Of a DNA stretch of 64,000 nt, positions 36,301 through 45,535 are shown in pieces. The notes below the pieces were generated by a model. That model worked only from the letters and a program-made list of their open reading frames with translations, had not been told where the DNA came from and made no database searches. Position 1 is the stretch's first letter; the number at the start of each line of letters is the position of its first letter. Made by a program: the position numbers and the translations under genes. This DNA is from Dermatemys mawii (Eukaryota > Chordata > Testudines > Dermatemydidae), in NCBI GenBank assembly GCA_007922305.1, contig ML677373.1:19906852-19970851 (forward strand). Reading direction: 5' to 3'.

Positions 36301-39300
36301 GATGGCGTCGCTACCTTCAGAGCTGGGCAGCAACGCCATCAGCAGCAGCTCCTGAAGGCAGAGCTACTGCCTGGAGAGCTGAACCTTCCGTCAGCAGCGG
36401 CTGCTCTCTGGCCATCCAGTTCTGAAGGCAGCAACACAAAAGTAAGGGTGTAATGGTATGATATTGCCACCCTTCTGTGCTGCTGCTGGCCAGACATCCA
36501 GCTCTGAAGGCAGCACCCTGCCAGCAGCAGCGCAGAACTAACGGTGTCTATACTACAACACCCCTAAAATAACTTTGCCCCGCACACACAGACCTCCCTT
36601 TGGTCAGGCCCCCTAATTTGAGAAACACTAGTCTCCCCGGTAAAATCTGTATAGTATAGGATAAAAGCACACAAGACCAGATTTCACGATTTGTGACACA
36701 TTTTTCATGGCTGTGAATTTGATAGGGCCCTAGGTATGGAGTAGAATAGGTTGATTGTTCTGTATGGTAAAACCCTCAGAAAACAGCATGACAGTGGCCA
36801 GGAGAGGTCTGTGGACACAAATTGCAGAGTCAAGCAATCCCCACTGAACTCTATAGAATATATGAAGTCAGTAAGAAAGCATAGAAAGCACATGGTGCTG
36901 CTGTGTTCTGAGAATGTCTGTCTGCAAAAATAGCACTGTTTCCATTTTGTATTTAATTTGAAAATCAGATGTGCTCTTTTTACAAATGAAAAATAGGGCT
37001 TTTTCTAACAAGCTTCCACTGGGATCTAAAAGTCAAACTGGATTTACTGGGTTCGCATGTCACTTTCAGTAAAGGTTTTGATGTAGGAGAGTAGCTAACT
37101 GTTCTGAAGATGCATGAGCCATGTTTAAATCCAGCTCAGCTTCTTCTAACACCACTAACAGGAGAAGTGGTAAGCTTATTTCCATGCACACCTGGAGCAG
37201 ATCTGTTAAAGAGGGTGGTTTTATTTTTAGTCATTCTTATGACCTTCAGTGTACATTAAAGAAAAATTAATTTGCTCTTTACAAAGTGGTTATCCAGATT
37301 CTGTATTTTGGTGCCCTGAAATTGCTAGTAACACTGTATGTCCATTGATCTAGATGGCTCTTGGGCAGTACAGATCTAATAAATGATACTCAAAGATGCC
37401 TCTTGCTAGAATACTTTTGCTTACATGTAAGAAACCTCTAGAACAAGAAATTAAGTGACTGTACAGATTACTGTTAAGTTTTGTAATGTGCCTGGCATAT
37501 AACTGTTAATATAAATTTAATACAGGATGGAATCTGTCTGTTCTGGAAAATGTTTCAACATTCCATTTTCCATGGGATTTGTATTGTATCCTAATGACAG
37601 GCATTTCAGTTGTAATTTTTATCTCTTGGGTTTGTGTGTATCCAATTTGTATATTCATGTCCACCAGTCTTGTTCTGCAGAACCTATGCATGAAAGTTGG
37701 CCTTACTATAGGAAGTCAACATGAAACCTAACTGCGGAGACACTGCATCTCTGTTCTATTCCCAGTCAGAGGTGCCAACTCCAGGGGAGCACATATACAC
37801 CCTGGAAAAAAAGGGTGCTCAGCACCCATCAGCCACAGCTGTTTGGCTGCAGCACTGATCAGCTGTTTGGCATCCCTGGGGAAATGCTTGGGGAAGGGCG
37901 GAGAGCGGCAGGCACGGAACTCTGGAAGGGGGTGGACTGAGGGCAGGAGGAGGCAAAGTGAGGGAAGGGCATTGATGGAAAGGGTAGAGCGAGGGCGGGC
38001 CTTGGGGCAGCACTCACAGGGAAAAATGAAGTCAGCACCTATGTTCTCAACAAATGCTTTGAAGTCTAATAATAACCAGTACTGAATAACATAAAACTGG
38101 CCATACTAGGTCATAACGATGATTCATCTAGTCCAGTATCCTGTCTTTCAATAGTGGCCCGTGTCAGGTGCTTCAGCAGGAATGAACGGAGAAGGCAATC
38201 ACTAAGTGATCCATTCCCTTTTGTCTGCTCCCATCTCCTGTAAGTTAGAGGCTAGGGACACCCAGAGTATGGGGTAGCATCCCTGACTATCCTGACTAAT
38301 GGCCATTTATGGTTCTATCCTCTGTGAACCTATCTATTCTTTTTTAACCCTGTTGTTTTGGCCTTCACAACATCCCCTGGCAACAAGTTCCACCGGTTGA
38401 CTTTGCATTATGTGAGGAAGTACTTCCTTTTAGTTAGTGTTGTGTTTTTTTTAACCTGCTCCCTCTTAATTTCATTGGGTGACCCCAGGTTCTTGTGTTT
38501 GAGTAAATAACACTTCCCTGTCTGCTTCCTCCACACAGTACATGATTTTAGAAACTTCTGTCATTTCCCCTTCTTTAGTTGTCTCTCTCTGAAGCTGAAC
38601 CACTCCCAGTCTTTTTAATTTCTCCTCCTACAGAAGCTGTTCCATACCCCAGTCATTTTTGTTGCCTTTCTCTGTACCTTTTTACAAATCTAATATATCT
38701 TTTTTCAGATGGGGTGACCAGAACAGCATGCACCTATTTTTTTTCTTTTTTGCAATGATTTTGAGTGAGGAGAGTCTAAACCAGGGGTTGGCAAACTTTC
38801 GGAAGTGGTGTGCCGAGTCTTCATTTATTCACTCTAATTTAAGGTTTCGCATGCTAGTAATACATTTTAAAGTTTTTAGAAGGTCTCTTTCTATAAGTCT
38901 TTAATATAGAACTAAACTATTGTATGTAAAGTAAATAAGGTTTTTAAAATGTTTAAGAAACTTCATTTAAAATTAAATTAAAATGCTGAGCCCTCCTGAC
39001 CAGTGGCCAGGACCCTGTGCAGTGTGAATGCCACTGAAAATCAGCTCGCGTGCCACCTTCGGCACTCGTGCCATAGGTTGCCTACCCGTGGTCTAAACTA
39101 TCATCTAAACTTAACCTATATGTAGAACCAAAACAAAACCTTTCCTAACTTATCAGAGTACATGTCACATTTCACATAGAGAGTCTCCTTTAGAAGTTCC
39201 AATATCAGTGCTGCTTGTTTGCTTTTTGCTGTGTGGTGTCTGTCTGTAGCAATAAAAGGAGTACTAATTGTTTGTCTCTAGTAGCCACCCACGTGGCTTT

Positions 39301-42300
39301 TTTAACTTCAGCTTTTTCACACCTGTTGTTATGCTTGTCCACACATTAAATTTAAAACAGTCACTTTGCGGCCTGCTTCAGTTCTGCAGCCACCTTCAAG
39401 TTCTTAATCAGAACTATAGAAAGGAATGACGGCAATATTAGAAATTCCAGTGAACTATGCCTTAAAGAGTCTCTAGCTATAAATACAATAAATGACTGCA
39501 TTTCTTTAGCAATTGTATCTTGAACCAAAATGATTTGTCACTTCTCAGAATGGTGAGTTCTAAAGATTGACTTTTAAAGTTGGATAATGGTATTTAATTG
39601 TAAATCACAAATGTTAAGATGTTAGTTTTCTTCAAAATCATTATCTTTTAACAGAAATGACTAGATATTTTCAGGCAAACGCTCGGCAATTTTGTTATGA
39701 AAGTGTACATAAAGCTTTGGGTAGGTTCTCTTGGTTTATTCCTTGCCATTTGTATGATCAGAGCATGGCTTGTTGCTGGCAGTTAGATTATTTTTGTACT
39801 TTGGAACTGTAGCAGTTTATGGGTAGAAGCACTCACTCCTCCTGTGTCATGCAAACAGATTGATTCTGAAGTTACATTGTTAATGAACAGACATGACTAG
39901 GTCTTTTCTCTTTTTAACATAAGGAAGCTAGAGAAATCAGCATGTCTAAAACCTACTCATTCAGATTGCTTGACCAGGTCAGCAGAATAAGGAAATCTCC
40001 TCTTCTTGTTTACATATATGATTTATAATCTGGCATGTTTATTTCAAAGATGAACTGTAAAATTCTCTTTCCATATCTTTCTCACTGTTGGTCAAGCAAG
40101 CTATTAATTCTAAACATTTTATATAGGACCTTACCTTTGTATAGCATGTTAGATTACAGCTATATCAGCACTACAAATAGAGGTATGATTTCCTTGCTCA
40201 TGTGCACACACGCATGTAGCAGCTTGATGAGAACTAAAGCAAGTATAAATAGCAGCATAGCCAGGTAGCACAGGCAACAAAAGCAGAGGCACAGCCAAGC
40301 TGGGCAGTTATATACTTGGGACAGCTCAGTCATGTCTCTGCTTCCTGTGTTACCCCAGCTATACTGCTGTTTGTACTCATTCTAGCTCTCATGATCTATC
40401 ACGAACATGTGTACATGTGCAGGGGAATTGTATCCCTATGTCAGTGCAGACGTATCCTTAGAGAGCTGGTCCCTGCCTTGGACAGATTTCAATCCAGATT
40501 AGGCAGACAAAGTGAGTCATGCTAGCAAGTGACACATGCTGATGTTTCTAATTAGGTTGGGAGAGTAGACAGTTCAGGAGTGGAAGAAGAGGGTGGAAAA
40601 TAAAGCCAAAGTGGTGGGTTTTGAGGAGGCATTTGGAGGAGTTGAAGATGCTTGACTCCTTGGAATGAGGATGTTACCTATTCCTACCTTGCTTGTTTTA
40701 TCTAAGTGTGGGAGAACAGGAGAAAAGGAAATGGCAAAACTGAAAAAGGGCATGGAGTCCTCGGGGCAAGGTTGAGAGTGACAGGAGGTGAGATGCAGAC
40801 TGATGGACATGAGATGTTTCAGGGAAGCATTTGATGGAGGTGTCATTTGTACTGGTTAAAAGAACAGTGACCTGAGCCAGAAAGTTGGCAGTGAGAACTG
40901 AAAGAAGGGGATGACTTAAGAAATTGTACAAGAGCAAGAAGGCCTCCCAAGTCTAAATGTGAAATAGAAAGAAAGGAATTGATGCCCTGTGGTTGCATGT
41001 ATGATAGGAAAGAGTGAATCAGACTGGGGATGGAGAAAGGAATTGGAACGAGGTGAAATTCAGGTGTGTTTCTTCCATACTTAAGCATAGAGAAACCTTA
41101 TGAGAAGATGGGAATCTTATCAGTTGGTGATGCTTTCAACGGTGCACAGGCTACTTGACATTCACATTGCCCTTTACAGACTGAAATTTAGCCAAATGTG
41201 AAGTAAAATGTGGTGGCTTATGTGCCAGTAACACTAAGCAGTCTTGAAGAGGGGAAGTGAAACACTTTTTTTGATTGAAATTTAAGCTGAACATTAATGC
41301 CGAGTTGTGAGCTTAACCCAGGTGTTCTGGTCACTGGTGCTCTTGCAGGCATATGTATCTTGGAGCTCAAGTAAGAGGGAAGGGTCTTACACTTTATTTG
41401 CTGGAAAGAAACTGTAGAAATATGCTTTGTGCCCTGTCTTGTGTATTTGAAATGTGTGTTAAGTCTGCTTGTCTTTTGCCTTAGAAATATCAGGAATGTC
41501 TGGTCTTCCCTGGCTTTGATGGAGGACCTCTTTGAGAGGGAGTGATGTCAGGAATGTTTGATCTTTTGCTCCTTCACAGAAAGAGTGGTGGTGCTGATCA
41601 CTCTGCAGCAAGGACAGCTGCTTTCCTGAATGTTCATTAGGCACTGCAATTAAGTGTGTTTATATTTAAAAAAAGGCAGCGCTTTAAAATCTGACTCAAA
41701 ATCCTTCCTCAGTTTCCTAGTTTTCAGTCTGTGATGTTATAATTTCTCAGATTTTCCCATGTTAGTCTTTCCTGGCAGGCAAGACCTGAATTTAATGTAG
41801 TAAAGCAAGCAGGAAAACATATTAACCTTTCAGGCTGCTTTTATCCATGAGAAAGAGGCAAAAAAGAGCAAATGCCCAGCATTTCCTTCCCTGGGTCACT
41901 TTTTAAGACAGTAAGTGGAGTTCTAAAGGCTTCAGCTTTCCTTCTGAGAAACTTGGTGACAACGTCATGGATGTACGTCAGTACCCTAAAGATGAGAGCA
42001 AAGAGGAGAGCCTTGTGGTAGCCAAGAAAGTTTCTTGGTAACTGGTTTTTGTCAGAATCACCCAAACATCTCTGTTGTGGCCAGCTTGAAATAAAAGAAT
42101 CAGGAGCGTAGACACAACGGTTGCTGTTCCCTCATTAGTTTCATTTTCTGATTTTCATGCATTAAAACAAAGTGCTCCTTAAAATCTTCAAAATCGTTTT
42201 TAAGCTCCTAATTTTTAATTTTTTACTAATGCTTTTGTTTTAAGTACATCTTAAATCCTTTCAACTAACATCTGTTAAAATGAATTTTTAAAATAGAATC

Positions 42301-44376
42301 CTGTAATTCCCTGTCTGTAAAAGCTTGCAGTGATATCAGTGTTGTCTCATTCATTGTTTTTAAACAAAATTGTCTGAAATTTTAACAATCCTTTATTGAA
42401 ATGAATTAAACAGTCAGGTTTTGTATAGCTTTAATTTAAAGCAAAACAATCATATTGAGGCAGTTCGAAATCTGAACAGTACTACTGTTAAATCCGAGTT
42501 TTGCTTATTTAATTGTTTATCCAGGGATTTCTTTCTATCCCCAGTAGAAGTTGGCTGAATCAGAGTTCTCTTGACCTTGCCTCACAAGTTTTTCCAAAGG
42601 CCTCCTGGTGAGCTGTGAGCCCTTCATTGACCGGGATTATTGGGAAAAGATATTTGAATAGATTAAGTGAAGAGAGACTTGTTTTTAAACTTATGTTTGA
42701 AACCTAGAGCTTGTTTTCCAAAACTGCCATGAATACCAAAGCGTGACATGTCTGAACAGTGAAGTATATAACAAAGGACTTATGTTCACAGCTTTGCTCT
42801 CGAGGTGTATATATAAGATTTAGCAAACTGGCTGCTCAGAGGTAAATGCACAAATCAGCAAAATGACTTCTGCGAAAACAGAGAAGTCAAAAATGCATTA
42901 GCTTTCTTTAGGGATCAGGTCCCACAGCTTTGGCCTCTTGGATTCCTCTGTTTAAATTCCTACACTTTGGAAATACAGCTCTTATTTGCACTGAGTATTT
43001 CCTTTCCATGGGATGAAGCAACTCTTAATGGAATGCATAGAAACTTTCTCATGCCTCCTGTTACCCATGAGGAAGAAAGGCAACAGGTTGCTGTGCCGGC
43101 ATCAGGGAGTTCCTTGTGTTTGGCTTCTTTGTGATGGCATCTATGGATTCAGTAAAAACTTAGGTAGTCTCAATACCTTGTCAAACAATGATGCTGTTCT
43201 TTAATTATTAATCATGATCAACTGAGCAATATGCCAAAGAGGGGAAAACTAGTGAGTGAGTCCTTACTGGTTGTTAGGATTGGTAGTCATTCTAATGCAG
43301 TCCTCTGGAGCAGAGGGTAAGCCAACAAATGCATATTTTACACACACACAGATGTGGGAAGGAGACTTCTTACAAAAGAATCTATAGTGAGGAAATAAAA
43401 GAAGCTGGTGGCATGAGGAACAGATAATGCTTCTTCCAATATTATTTACCAAGGTCACTTGATATGTAGCAGGAGGAAAGTTTCAGTTCTCTAAAGCAGT
43501 GTTTCTCAACATTTTTGCGGTCAAGGACCAACTTGCTGCTGCCTTAAACTATACCAGGGTGATCTTAGGGACTGATGCCAGTCCACAGACTGGTCGTTGA
43601 ACATCACTGCTCTAGAGAGATTCTCATTTTGGGATTGGGTGTGTTAATTCCAGTTTTAGTAACTGACCGTTTTAAAATGGAATAGTGCATGAAGGCTCTG
43701 TTCAAAAATAACTTTCCTTACAGCTTTTCTAGGATAGAAGTCTGCTAAAGCTACTGTGCTCATTATTGTCCCCTAACTGGCAAACTTTGCTTTATTTTTT
43801 TAGGATTATCTCCCATCGCAGCAAGATATTCTGCTGGCACGAAGACCCACAAAAGGGATTCATGAGTACGACTTCGAAATTAAAAATGTTCCCTTCAAGA
43901 TGGTTGATGTAGGTGGCCAAAGATCAGAAAGGAAACGTTGGTTTGAGTGCTTCGACAGTGTCACATCGATACTTTTCCTGGTCTCCTCAAGTGAATTCGA
44001 CCAGGTGCTCATGGAGGATCGGCTAACAAATCGCCTTACGGAATCACTGAACATTTTTGAAACAATAGTCAACAACCGGGTTTTCAGCAACGTCTCTATC
44101 ATTCTATTTCTAAATAAGACAGACTTGCTTGAGGAAAAAGTACAAAAAGTGAGCATCAAAAACTATTTCCCAGAGTTTGAAGGAGATCCCCACTGCTTAA
44201 TAGACGTCCAAAAATTCCTGGTGGATTGTTTTCGTACCAAACGCCGGGACCAACAGCAGAAGCCCCTATACCACCACTTCACCACTGCTATTAATACAGA
44301 AAACATCCGACTGGTTTTCCGTGACGTCAAGGATACCATTCTTCACGACAACCTCAAGCAGCTTATGCTACAGTGA
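6745..44376 (+). CDS. GNA13: Guanine nucleotide-binding protein subunit alpha-13 (four spliced exons)
   Basis: The joined exons 6745-7027, 12086-12312, 35880-35930 and 43804-44376 total 1134 bp and encode 377 residues, the exact length of vertebrate G-alpha-13. The protein couples membrane receptors to RhoGEFs of the RGS-homology class and so activates RhoA at the plasma membrane. Visible motifs: palmitoylation cysteines C14 and C18; P-loop GAGESGKS (55-62); switch I catalytic R200 within RRPTKG, with T203; switch II DVGGQ with catalytic Q226; NKTD base-recognition motif (291-294); TTAIN loop (347-351); C-terminus ending KQLMLQ. All splice sites are GT-AG, with intron phases 1, 0 and 0. No frameshift or premature stop occurs. 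GNA12 is the only close alternative. The N-terminus MADFLPSRS and the C-terminal region fit GNA13. Confidence 0.98.
8283..8466. repeat. Palindromic 'tttaggag / ctcctaag' repeat
   Basis: The ends read 'ggataagattttcaaaa' and, inverted, 'ttgaaaattttacccctt'. The interior repeats 'tgatttaggagt' and its complement 'actcctaagtca'. It is a degenerate MITE-type element. A related fragment lies near 33930-34060. Confidence 0.6.
10211..10312 (-). mobile_element. Short retroposon with 13-bp target duplication, inside CR1
   Basis: A 76-bp insert (10224-10299) is flanked by perfect direct repeats 'cagaagggcaaca' (10211-10223, 10300-10312). The minus strand reads 'agagtcctgtggcacctta', then 'agagcataagctttcgtggg' and 'ctaacacccacttcg'. 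The same element in the opposite orientation is at 32728. There is no poly(A) tail. Confidence 0.85.
10800..11250. mobile_element. Fold-back retroposon carrying a nested MITE, 14-bp target duplication
   Basis: Flanking repeats 'ctgttgcaagacaa' (10800-10813, 11237-11250) are perfect. The left arm 'aaagaacgaggagtac' and the right arm 'gtactccttgttcttttt' are inverted copies of the same retroposon. The right arm continues into its head sequence, 'gatacagactaac' and 'aaggctactgctc'. A palindromic, CpG-rich MITE (about 10840-11140; 'ggtctgcactgggg' at one end, 'gtgaagacctacccc' at the other) sits in the left arm. The order of events is therefore CR1 first, then retroposon, then MITE. Confidence 0.8.
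11486..11728. mobile_element. 213-bp fold-back element with 15-bp target duplication
   Basis: The insert 11501-11713 lies between perfect direct repeats 'acaaataggccttgt' (11486-11500, 11714-11728). Its arms are long imperfect inverted repeats. 'gtgaagtaatatctcttact' and 'ggaccaacttctgt' on the left match the complement of 'acagaagatggtcc' and 'agtaaaagatgttacctcac' on the right. The centre has 'acaagctttcaaga' and 'gagctcttcttcagat', resembling the 'agctttcgtgggcta...cttcttcagat' core of the other short retroposons here. Confidence 0.8.
12086..12312 (+). CDS. GNA13: GNA13 coding exon 2
   Basis: Encodes the remainder of G95 to L170: [17 protein letters not shown] through FLQYLPAI to YDRRREFQL, most of the alpha-helical domain that closes over the nucleotide. 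The acceptor is TCAAG|GTGTGA and the donor CTG|GTAAGC, phase 0. Compared with the human protein as I recall it, most changes fall in the variable loop ([21 protein letters not shown]). The YDRRREFQL helix is unchanged. Confidence 0.97.
14781..15658. mobile_element. Non-autonomous hAT-like element (878 bp)
   Basis: The left end CAGGGTGGATAAAAATC and the right end GATTTAAATCAAATTCATCCTG form inverted termini. The flanks are 'tttgtgag' (14773-14780) and 'gttgtgac' (15659-15666), matching at 6 of 8 positions, consistent with an aged hAT target duplication. The interior next to the left end is extremely A/T-rich. No transposase frame remains. Confidence 0.65.
16990..17200 (+). repeat. CORE-SINE / MIR-family copy
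   Basis: Recognisable are 'taatccctgctctgccacta', then 'tcttgagcaa', then 'tacagtgctttgaagatgga', ending 'agctatataaagc'. This is the usual order of a reptilian MIR-type SINE with its tail. It is diverged and inactive. Confidence 0.7.
18845..18925 (-). repeat. Partial copy of the 11.5-kb fold-back family
   Basis: 'gaagttggtccaataaaaga' followed by 'tatgacctcact' and 'gatatcctgggtcca' matches the right arm of the element at 11501-11713. No target duplication is evident. Confidence 0.6.
19270..19560. mobile_element. MITE of the 'gtctaca' group, decayed
   Basis: Starts near 'gggatgtctacacc' and contains 'gaggtggtagctaaattggt' and 'gtgttaagtcaacataactg'. These blocks match my memory of an abundant turtle MITE that has the same blocks in CpG-rich form. 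Many sites appear changed by CpG decay. Edges are approximate. Confidence 0.5.
20318..20400 (+). repeat. tRNA-like SINE head
   Basis: 'ggatggcccagtggttgggg' followed by 'cactggcctgg' is the tRNA-like 5' head common in reptilian MIR/CORE-SINEs (A-box region). The rest of the element is eroded. It is a repeat, not a functional tRNA gene. Confidence 0.5.
21504..21742. mobile_element. hAT MITE (239 bp) with internal hairpin
   Basis: The termini are CAGGGGTCTTCAAAC and its inverted partner GTTTGAAGACCACTG. The flanks are 'gtctagaa' and 'gtctgaaa' (6 of 8 identical). Inside, 'gctgaaatgctgctgc' and 'gcagcagcatttcagc' form a strong stem around 'ggaagcttcc'. Confidence 0.8.
22990..23374. mobile_element. 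hAT MITE (385 bp), uninterrupted copy
   Basis: The ends are CAATGGTTCTCAG and CTGAGATTCACTG. The flanks are 'ccctagtg' (22982-22989) and 'ccctagta' (23375-23382). It is the same family as the copy at 56434-57654. This copy keeps the empty site 'aactaaaatttcat' into which another hAT inserted in the 56-kb copy. Confidence 0.85.
23790..24200 (+). pseudogene. GC-rich coding-like remnant, probably transposon-derived
   Basis: A GC-rich island inside an AT-rich intron has an open frame 23881-24102. It reads [17 protein letters not shown]..., later [21 protein letters not shown] and [13 protein letters not shown], then stop. There is no splice-site support and no resemblance to a host family I can name. 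The boundary-to-boundary GC shift and the tail after the stop suggest the 3' part of a retrotransposon ORF, but I cannot assign it. It could be a processed fragment of an unknown gene. Confidence 0.35.
24941..26215. mobile_element. Tigger/pogo-like DNA element with GC-rich palindromic interior
   Basis: The left end CAGTAGAGACTCGATTATCC is mirrored by the right end, whose complement reads CAGTAGACTCCCAATTATCC. Both are flanked by TA (24939-24940, 26216-26217), the TcMar target. A second copy of the end (complement CAGTAGACTTCATTATCC, 25003-25020) lies only 60 bases from the left terminus, so a larger GC-rich block appears inserted or duplicated there. The interior has repeated inverted units around 'ccccaaagcggcagc' and its complement. 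A gap of 400 Ns (25472-25871) interrupts it. Confidence 0.7.
25472..25871. other. Assembly gap (400 N)
   Basis: Exactly 400 unknown bases lie between related GC-rich inverted repeat units. The round size suggests a placeholder, so the true length is unknown. The predicted open frames spanning it are meaningless. Confidence 0.99.
27358..27398. repeat. T-run / A-run palindrome
   Basis: Twenty T (27358-27377) abut fourteen A (27378-27391), then a further A-rich stretch. The junction is a perfect snap-back. It could be a real fold-back insertion or a local assembly artefact. Confidence 0.8.
27979..28131. mobile_element. Fold-back retroposon with 15-bp target duplication
   Basis: The 123-bp insert 27994-28116 lies between perfect repeats 'aagtgatgtattgtt' (27979-27993, 28117-28131). 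Head sequence 'gcagctgtgttcatctgtat' is on the + strand. The body ('agcccacgaaagcttatgct', 'ggttagtctctaaagtgcta') is inverted relative to it. Inverted arms 'taagatgaggaagactct' and 'agagtcttcctcgtctta' match at 17 of 18 positions. Confidence 0.85.
28465..28565 (+). repeat. MIR / CORE-SINE fragment
   Basis: 'gttgggcaagttgcttaacc' followed by 'cctcagtttccctatctata' is the conserved MIR core. Confidence 0.75.
29806..30290. mobile_element. Composite of 'tgtctacact' MITEs
   Basis: The outer element opens 'ggttatgtctacactacgta' and seems to close at 'acatgtcttcactggcca'. A second, smaller copy lies inside at about 30107-30228 ('gggcttgtctatact' to 'gaatgtagaccgtgcccc') and includes 'gtgtgaaaaaacaccccctg'. 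Internal inverted blocks such as 'gcaggagagct' and 'agttctcctgc' support palindromic MITEs. Exact edges are uncertain. Confidence 0.6.
30368..30520. mobile_element. Short retroposon with 12-bp target duplication
   Basis: The 129-bp insert 30380-30508 lies between perfect 'atgctgtagtaa' repeats (30368-30379, 30509-30520). The body 'agagtcctgtggcacctta' to 'agctaatacccact' is on the + strand. The far end, 'aaatacggctacccctctg', is the head in inverted orientation. It contains a local duplication of 'cttaaagact'. Confidence 0.85.
32714..32819 (+). mobile_element. Short retroposon with 14-bp target duplication
   Basis: The 78-bp insert 32728-32805 lies between perfect 'tctttcttattaga' repeats (32714-32727, 32806-32819). 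It starts 'agtgacagagtcctgtggca' and ends at 'taatacccacttct'. It is the cleanest + strand copy of this family and has neither poly(A) tail nor inverted head. Confidence 0.88.
33182..33374. mobile_element. hAT MITE (193 bp)
   Basis: Termini CCACGTCTTCACT and AGTGTAGACAAG are inverted relative to each other. The flanking 8-bp repeats 'ccctcagg' (33174-33181, 33375-33382) are perfect. The interior has 'actttacagc' and 'agcgctgtaaagtgccagtg' palindromic blocks and an A13 run near 33250. Confidence 0.85.
33930..34060. repeat. Degenerate 'cctaaat / atttagg' repeat
   Basis: Contains 'tttaggtacctaaatagtct' and 'agcctaaataaggatttagg', resembling the palindromic repeat at 8283-8466. Confidence 0.45.
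34095..34290 (+). repeat. CORE-SINE / MIR-family copy
   Basis: 'agtcaggagacctggtattt', 'gaacaagtcacttttctgta', 'tgtttcctcatctgtctaat' and 'gaagcactgtgagctt' appear in the canonical MIR order. Confidence 0.75.
35880..35930 (+). CDS. GNA13: GNA13 coding exon 3 (51 bp)
   Basis: Encodes residues 171-187, [17 protein letters not shown], the last helix of the helical domain before switch I. The acceptor is TTTTTTAG|GGGGAA and the donor TCG|GTAAGT, phase 0 on both sides. The exon is too short for simple ORF detection. It is identified by continuity with exons 2 and 4 and by its match to the family. Confidence 0.97.
36102..36733. mobile_element. DNA transposon remnant with TAGGGCCCTA ends (about 632 bp)
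   Basis: The left terminus CTAGGGCCCTACCAAATTCAC and the right terminus GTGAATTTGATAGGGCCCTAG are near-perfect inverted repeats. 'ggtatgg' flanks both ends (36095-36101, 36733-36739), with a shared-base ambiguity of one. A second level of inverted repeats around 'gctgctgatggcg' and 'cgccatcagcagcagc' lies inside. Confidence 0.75.
38083..38735 (-). mobile_element. CR1 LINE 3' fragment, antisense to GNA13
   Basis: Read on the minus strand, the fragment ends at about 38083 with the CR1 terminus ('ggccagttttatgttatt'). Upstream it carries the degraded C-terminal reverse-transcriptase region (complement of 'ttccataccccagtcatttt'). It is 5' truncated. Confidence 0.85.
38782..39090. mobile_element. 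hAT MITE (309 bp) with perfect 8-bp target duplication
   Basis: Termini CAGGGGTTGGCAAACTTT and AGGTTGCCTACCCGTG are inverted. 'gtctaaac' is duplicated exactly at 38774-38781 and 39091-39098. It lies just beyond the CR1 fragment. Confidence 0.9.
43497..43609. mobile_element. Small hAT MITE (113 bp)
   Basis: Termini CAGTGTTTCTCAAC and GTTGAACATCACTG are inverted. The flanks are 'ctctaaag' and 'ctctagag' (7 of 8). It ends 194 bases before exon 4. Confidence 0.8.
43804..44376 (+). CDS. GNA13: GNA13 coding exon 4 and stop
   Basis: Encodes residues 188-377 and the TGA stop (44374-44376). It carries switch I with catalytic R200 and T203, switch [18 protein letters not shown] with Q226, [10 protein letters not shown] (NKTD 291-294), and the C-terminal receptor-contacting helix [17 protein letters not shown] with the preceding TTAIN loop. 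As far as I can recall the human protein, differences are few and conservative (for example [18 protein letters not shown]). No disruptive change is present. Confidence 0.98.
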   Translation, partial: DYLPSQQDILLARRPTKGIHEYDFEIKNVPFKMVDVGGQRSERKRWFECFDSVTSILFLVSSSEFDQVLMEDRLTNRLTESLNIFETIVNNRVFSNVSIILFLNKTDLLEEKVQKVSIKNYFPEFEGDPHCLIDVQKFLVDCFRTKRRDQQQKPLYHHFTTAINTENIRLVFRDVKDTILHDNLKQLMLQ

Positions 44377-44502
44377 TGTGCAAAAAGACATTATTTGAAT
44401 ACCTTTTGTGTTTTTAAAATTGTGGTTTACAACAGGAGTAGAAAAATCCAGGTCCTGTCAGACTTCTTGATGTGTGGCTGAAAGCTGCTGCTGAACACAT
44501 TA

Positions 44503-44509
44503 TTGCCAA
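44503..44509 (+). promoter_or_regulatory. miR-182 seed match in the GNA13 3' UTR
   Basis: TTGCCAA is the 7-mer complement of the miR-182 seed, 127 bases after the stop codon. A second copy is at 49124-49130. It is a sequence match only. Confidence 0.35.
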
Positions 44510-45345
44510 TTTCTGCTGAAATTGAGGCTTTAATCTCTTCCACTGTAGCTTTGAGTTGACTCAGTTATAATTTTTATAACAAACCGAAGTCCAAATAACC
44601 TGTAAGGTGACTAAACTTGACCTCCAGTGCTTGTATGTTGCAAAAAGTTTATCTAGAAAACACACTCCAATGTTAAAATTCCAAGTCCAGACTTCAGTGT
44701 ACATTCATTGGAATTACATTAGACTTGTAGTAGTAATTTCTGAAAACTGTTCCTTTTCACCTCTTCCTTAAAACTATAATGAAGACTGTGATTAAATAGC
44801 TGACTTTGATTTCTCAGGTCCTTCGTTGGTTAGATATTCCATAAATTTCTTGTTGGAGTCATTTAGAAGCTAGGATACTTAACAATAATGCCTTTCCTAC
44901 CTTAAATATAATGTTTCGCATGGGTTTTTGAGTAGGGTATGTTTTAGGTCAGGAAATACAGAAAAGCTGGGAACTGTCAGCATTAATACCTTCTTCCAGA
45001 AATGTCTAAAGACTGATATCAAGAACTAGTAAATGGCACAGTTCACTCTAAACTTCATTTTCTATTGCATATTTTAAGTACTCTACTTCTTAGAGCTGTA
45101 ACAAAGCACAGAGCACAATGATTTGAAATTCTGATATGTGAAGAGAAGAAAACTGAGCTTTTAGAATTTGTATTCTCCCTTTGTCACTATGCTGAATACC
45201 TTGCCCCAGAGTTTAGGCCGATTTGAAGTGCTTTTGTATCTTTTCACCATGACTTTTACAGTGTGCCTAATCCTACATCAACAAGCATTCACTAATGCAG
45301 AGAAGTATTCACAAACATAAGTGCCTCCTGTCTTCTTTCCCTCTG

Positions 45346-45352
45346 CAGTGTT
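45346..45352 (+). promoter_or_regulatory. miR-200a/141 seed match in the GNA13 3' UTR
   Basis: CAGTGTT is the complement of positions 2-8 of miR-200a. A second copy is at 49215-49221, about 90 bases from the second miR-182 match. Confidence 0.35.
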
Positions 45353-45535
45353 TTCAGTGGCCTTACATGAAGACAAATTCCTCAGACAGTGGCCTTATGC
45401 ATATATGGGTAAATAGGCCCAACACCACTAGGCCAAAAGTCTATACAGGAAGATGAACATAACATATCACAATAGTGAATGCTAAAGTCTGAAAACTTCA
45501 AAGAATCTGTCAGAATCAGGTCTAGAAATCCCTAA

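Larger units (their letters stand above)
35931..43803 (+). other. GNA13: GNA13 intron 3 (7873 bp, phase 0)
   Basis: The donor is GTAAGT and the acceptor TTTTTTTAG. Identified contents are a TAGGGCCCTA-type element (36102-36733), an antisense CR1 fragment (38083-38735) and hAT elements at 38782 and 43497. The rest (36740-38080, 39100-43490) is unassigned. About 40560-41060 is purine-rich like 16100-16900 and may be another old repeat. Confidence 0.9.

Noticed and set aside
40197..40217. Possible simple-repeat or CRISPR-like spacing near 'cacacacgcatg'
   Set aside because: There is no repeated unit with regular spacers. It is ordinary low-complexity eukaryotic DNA.
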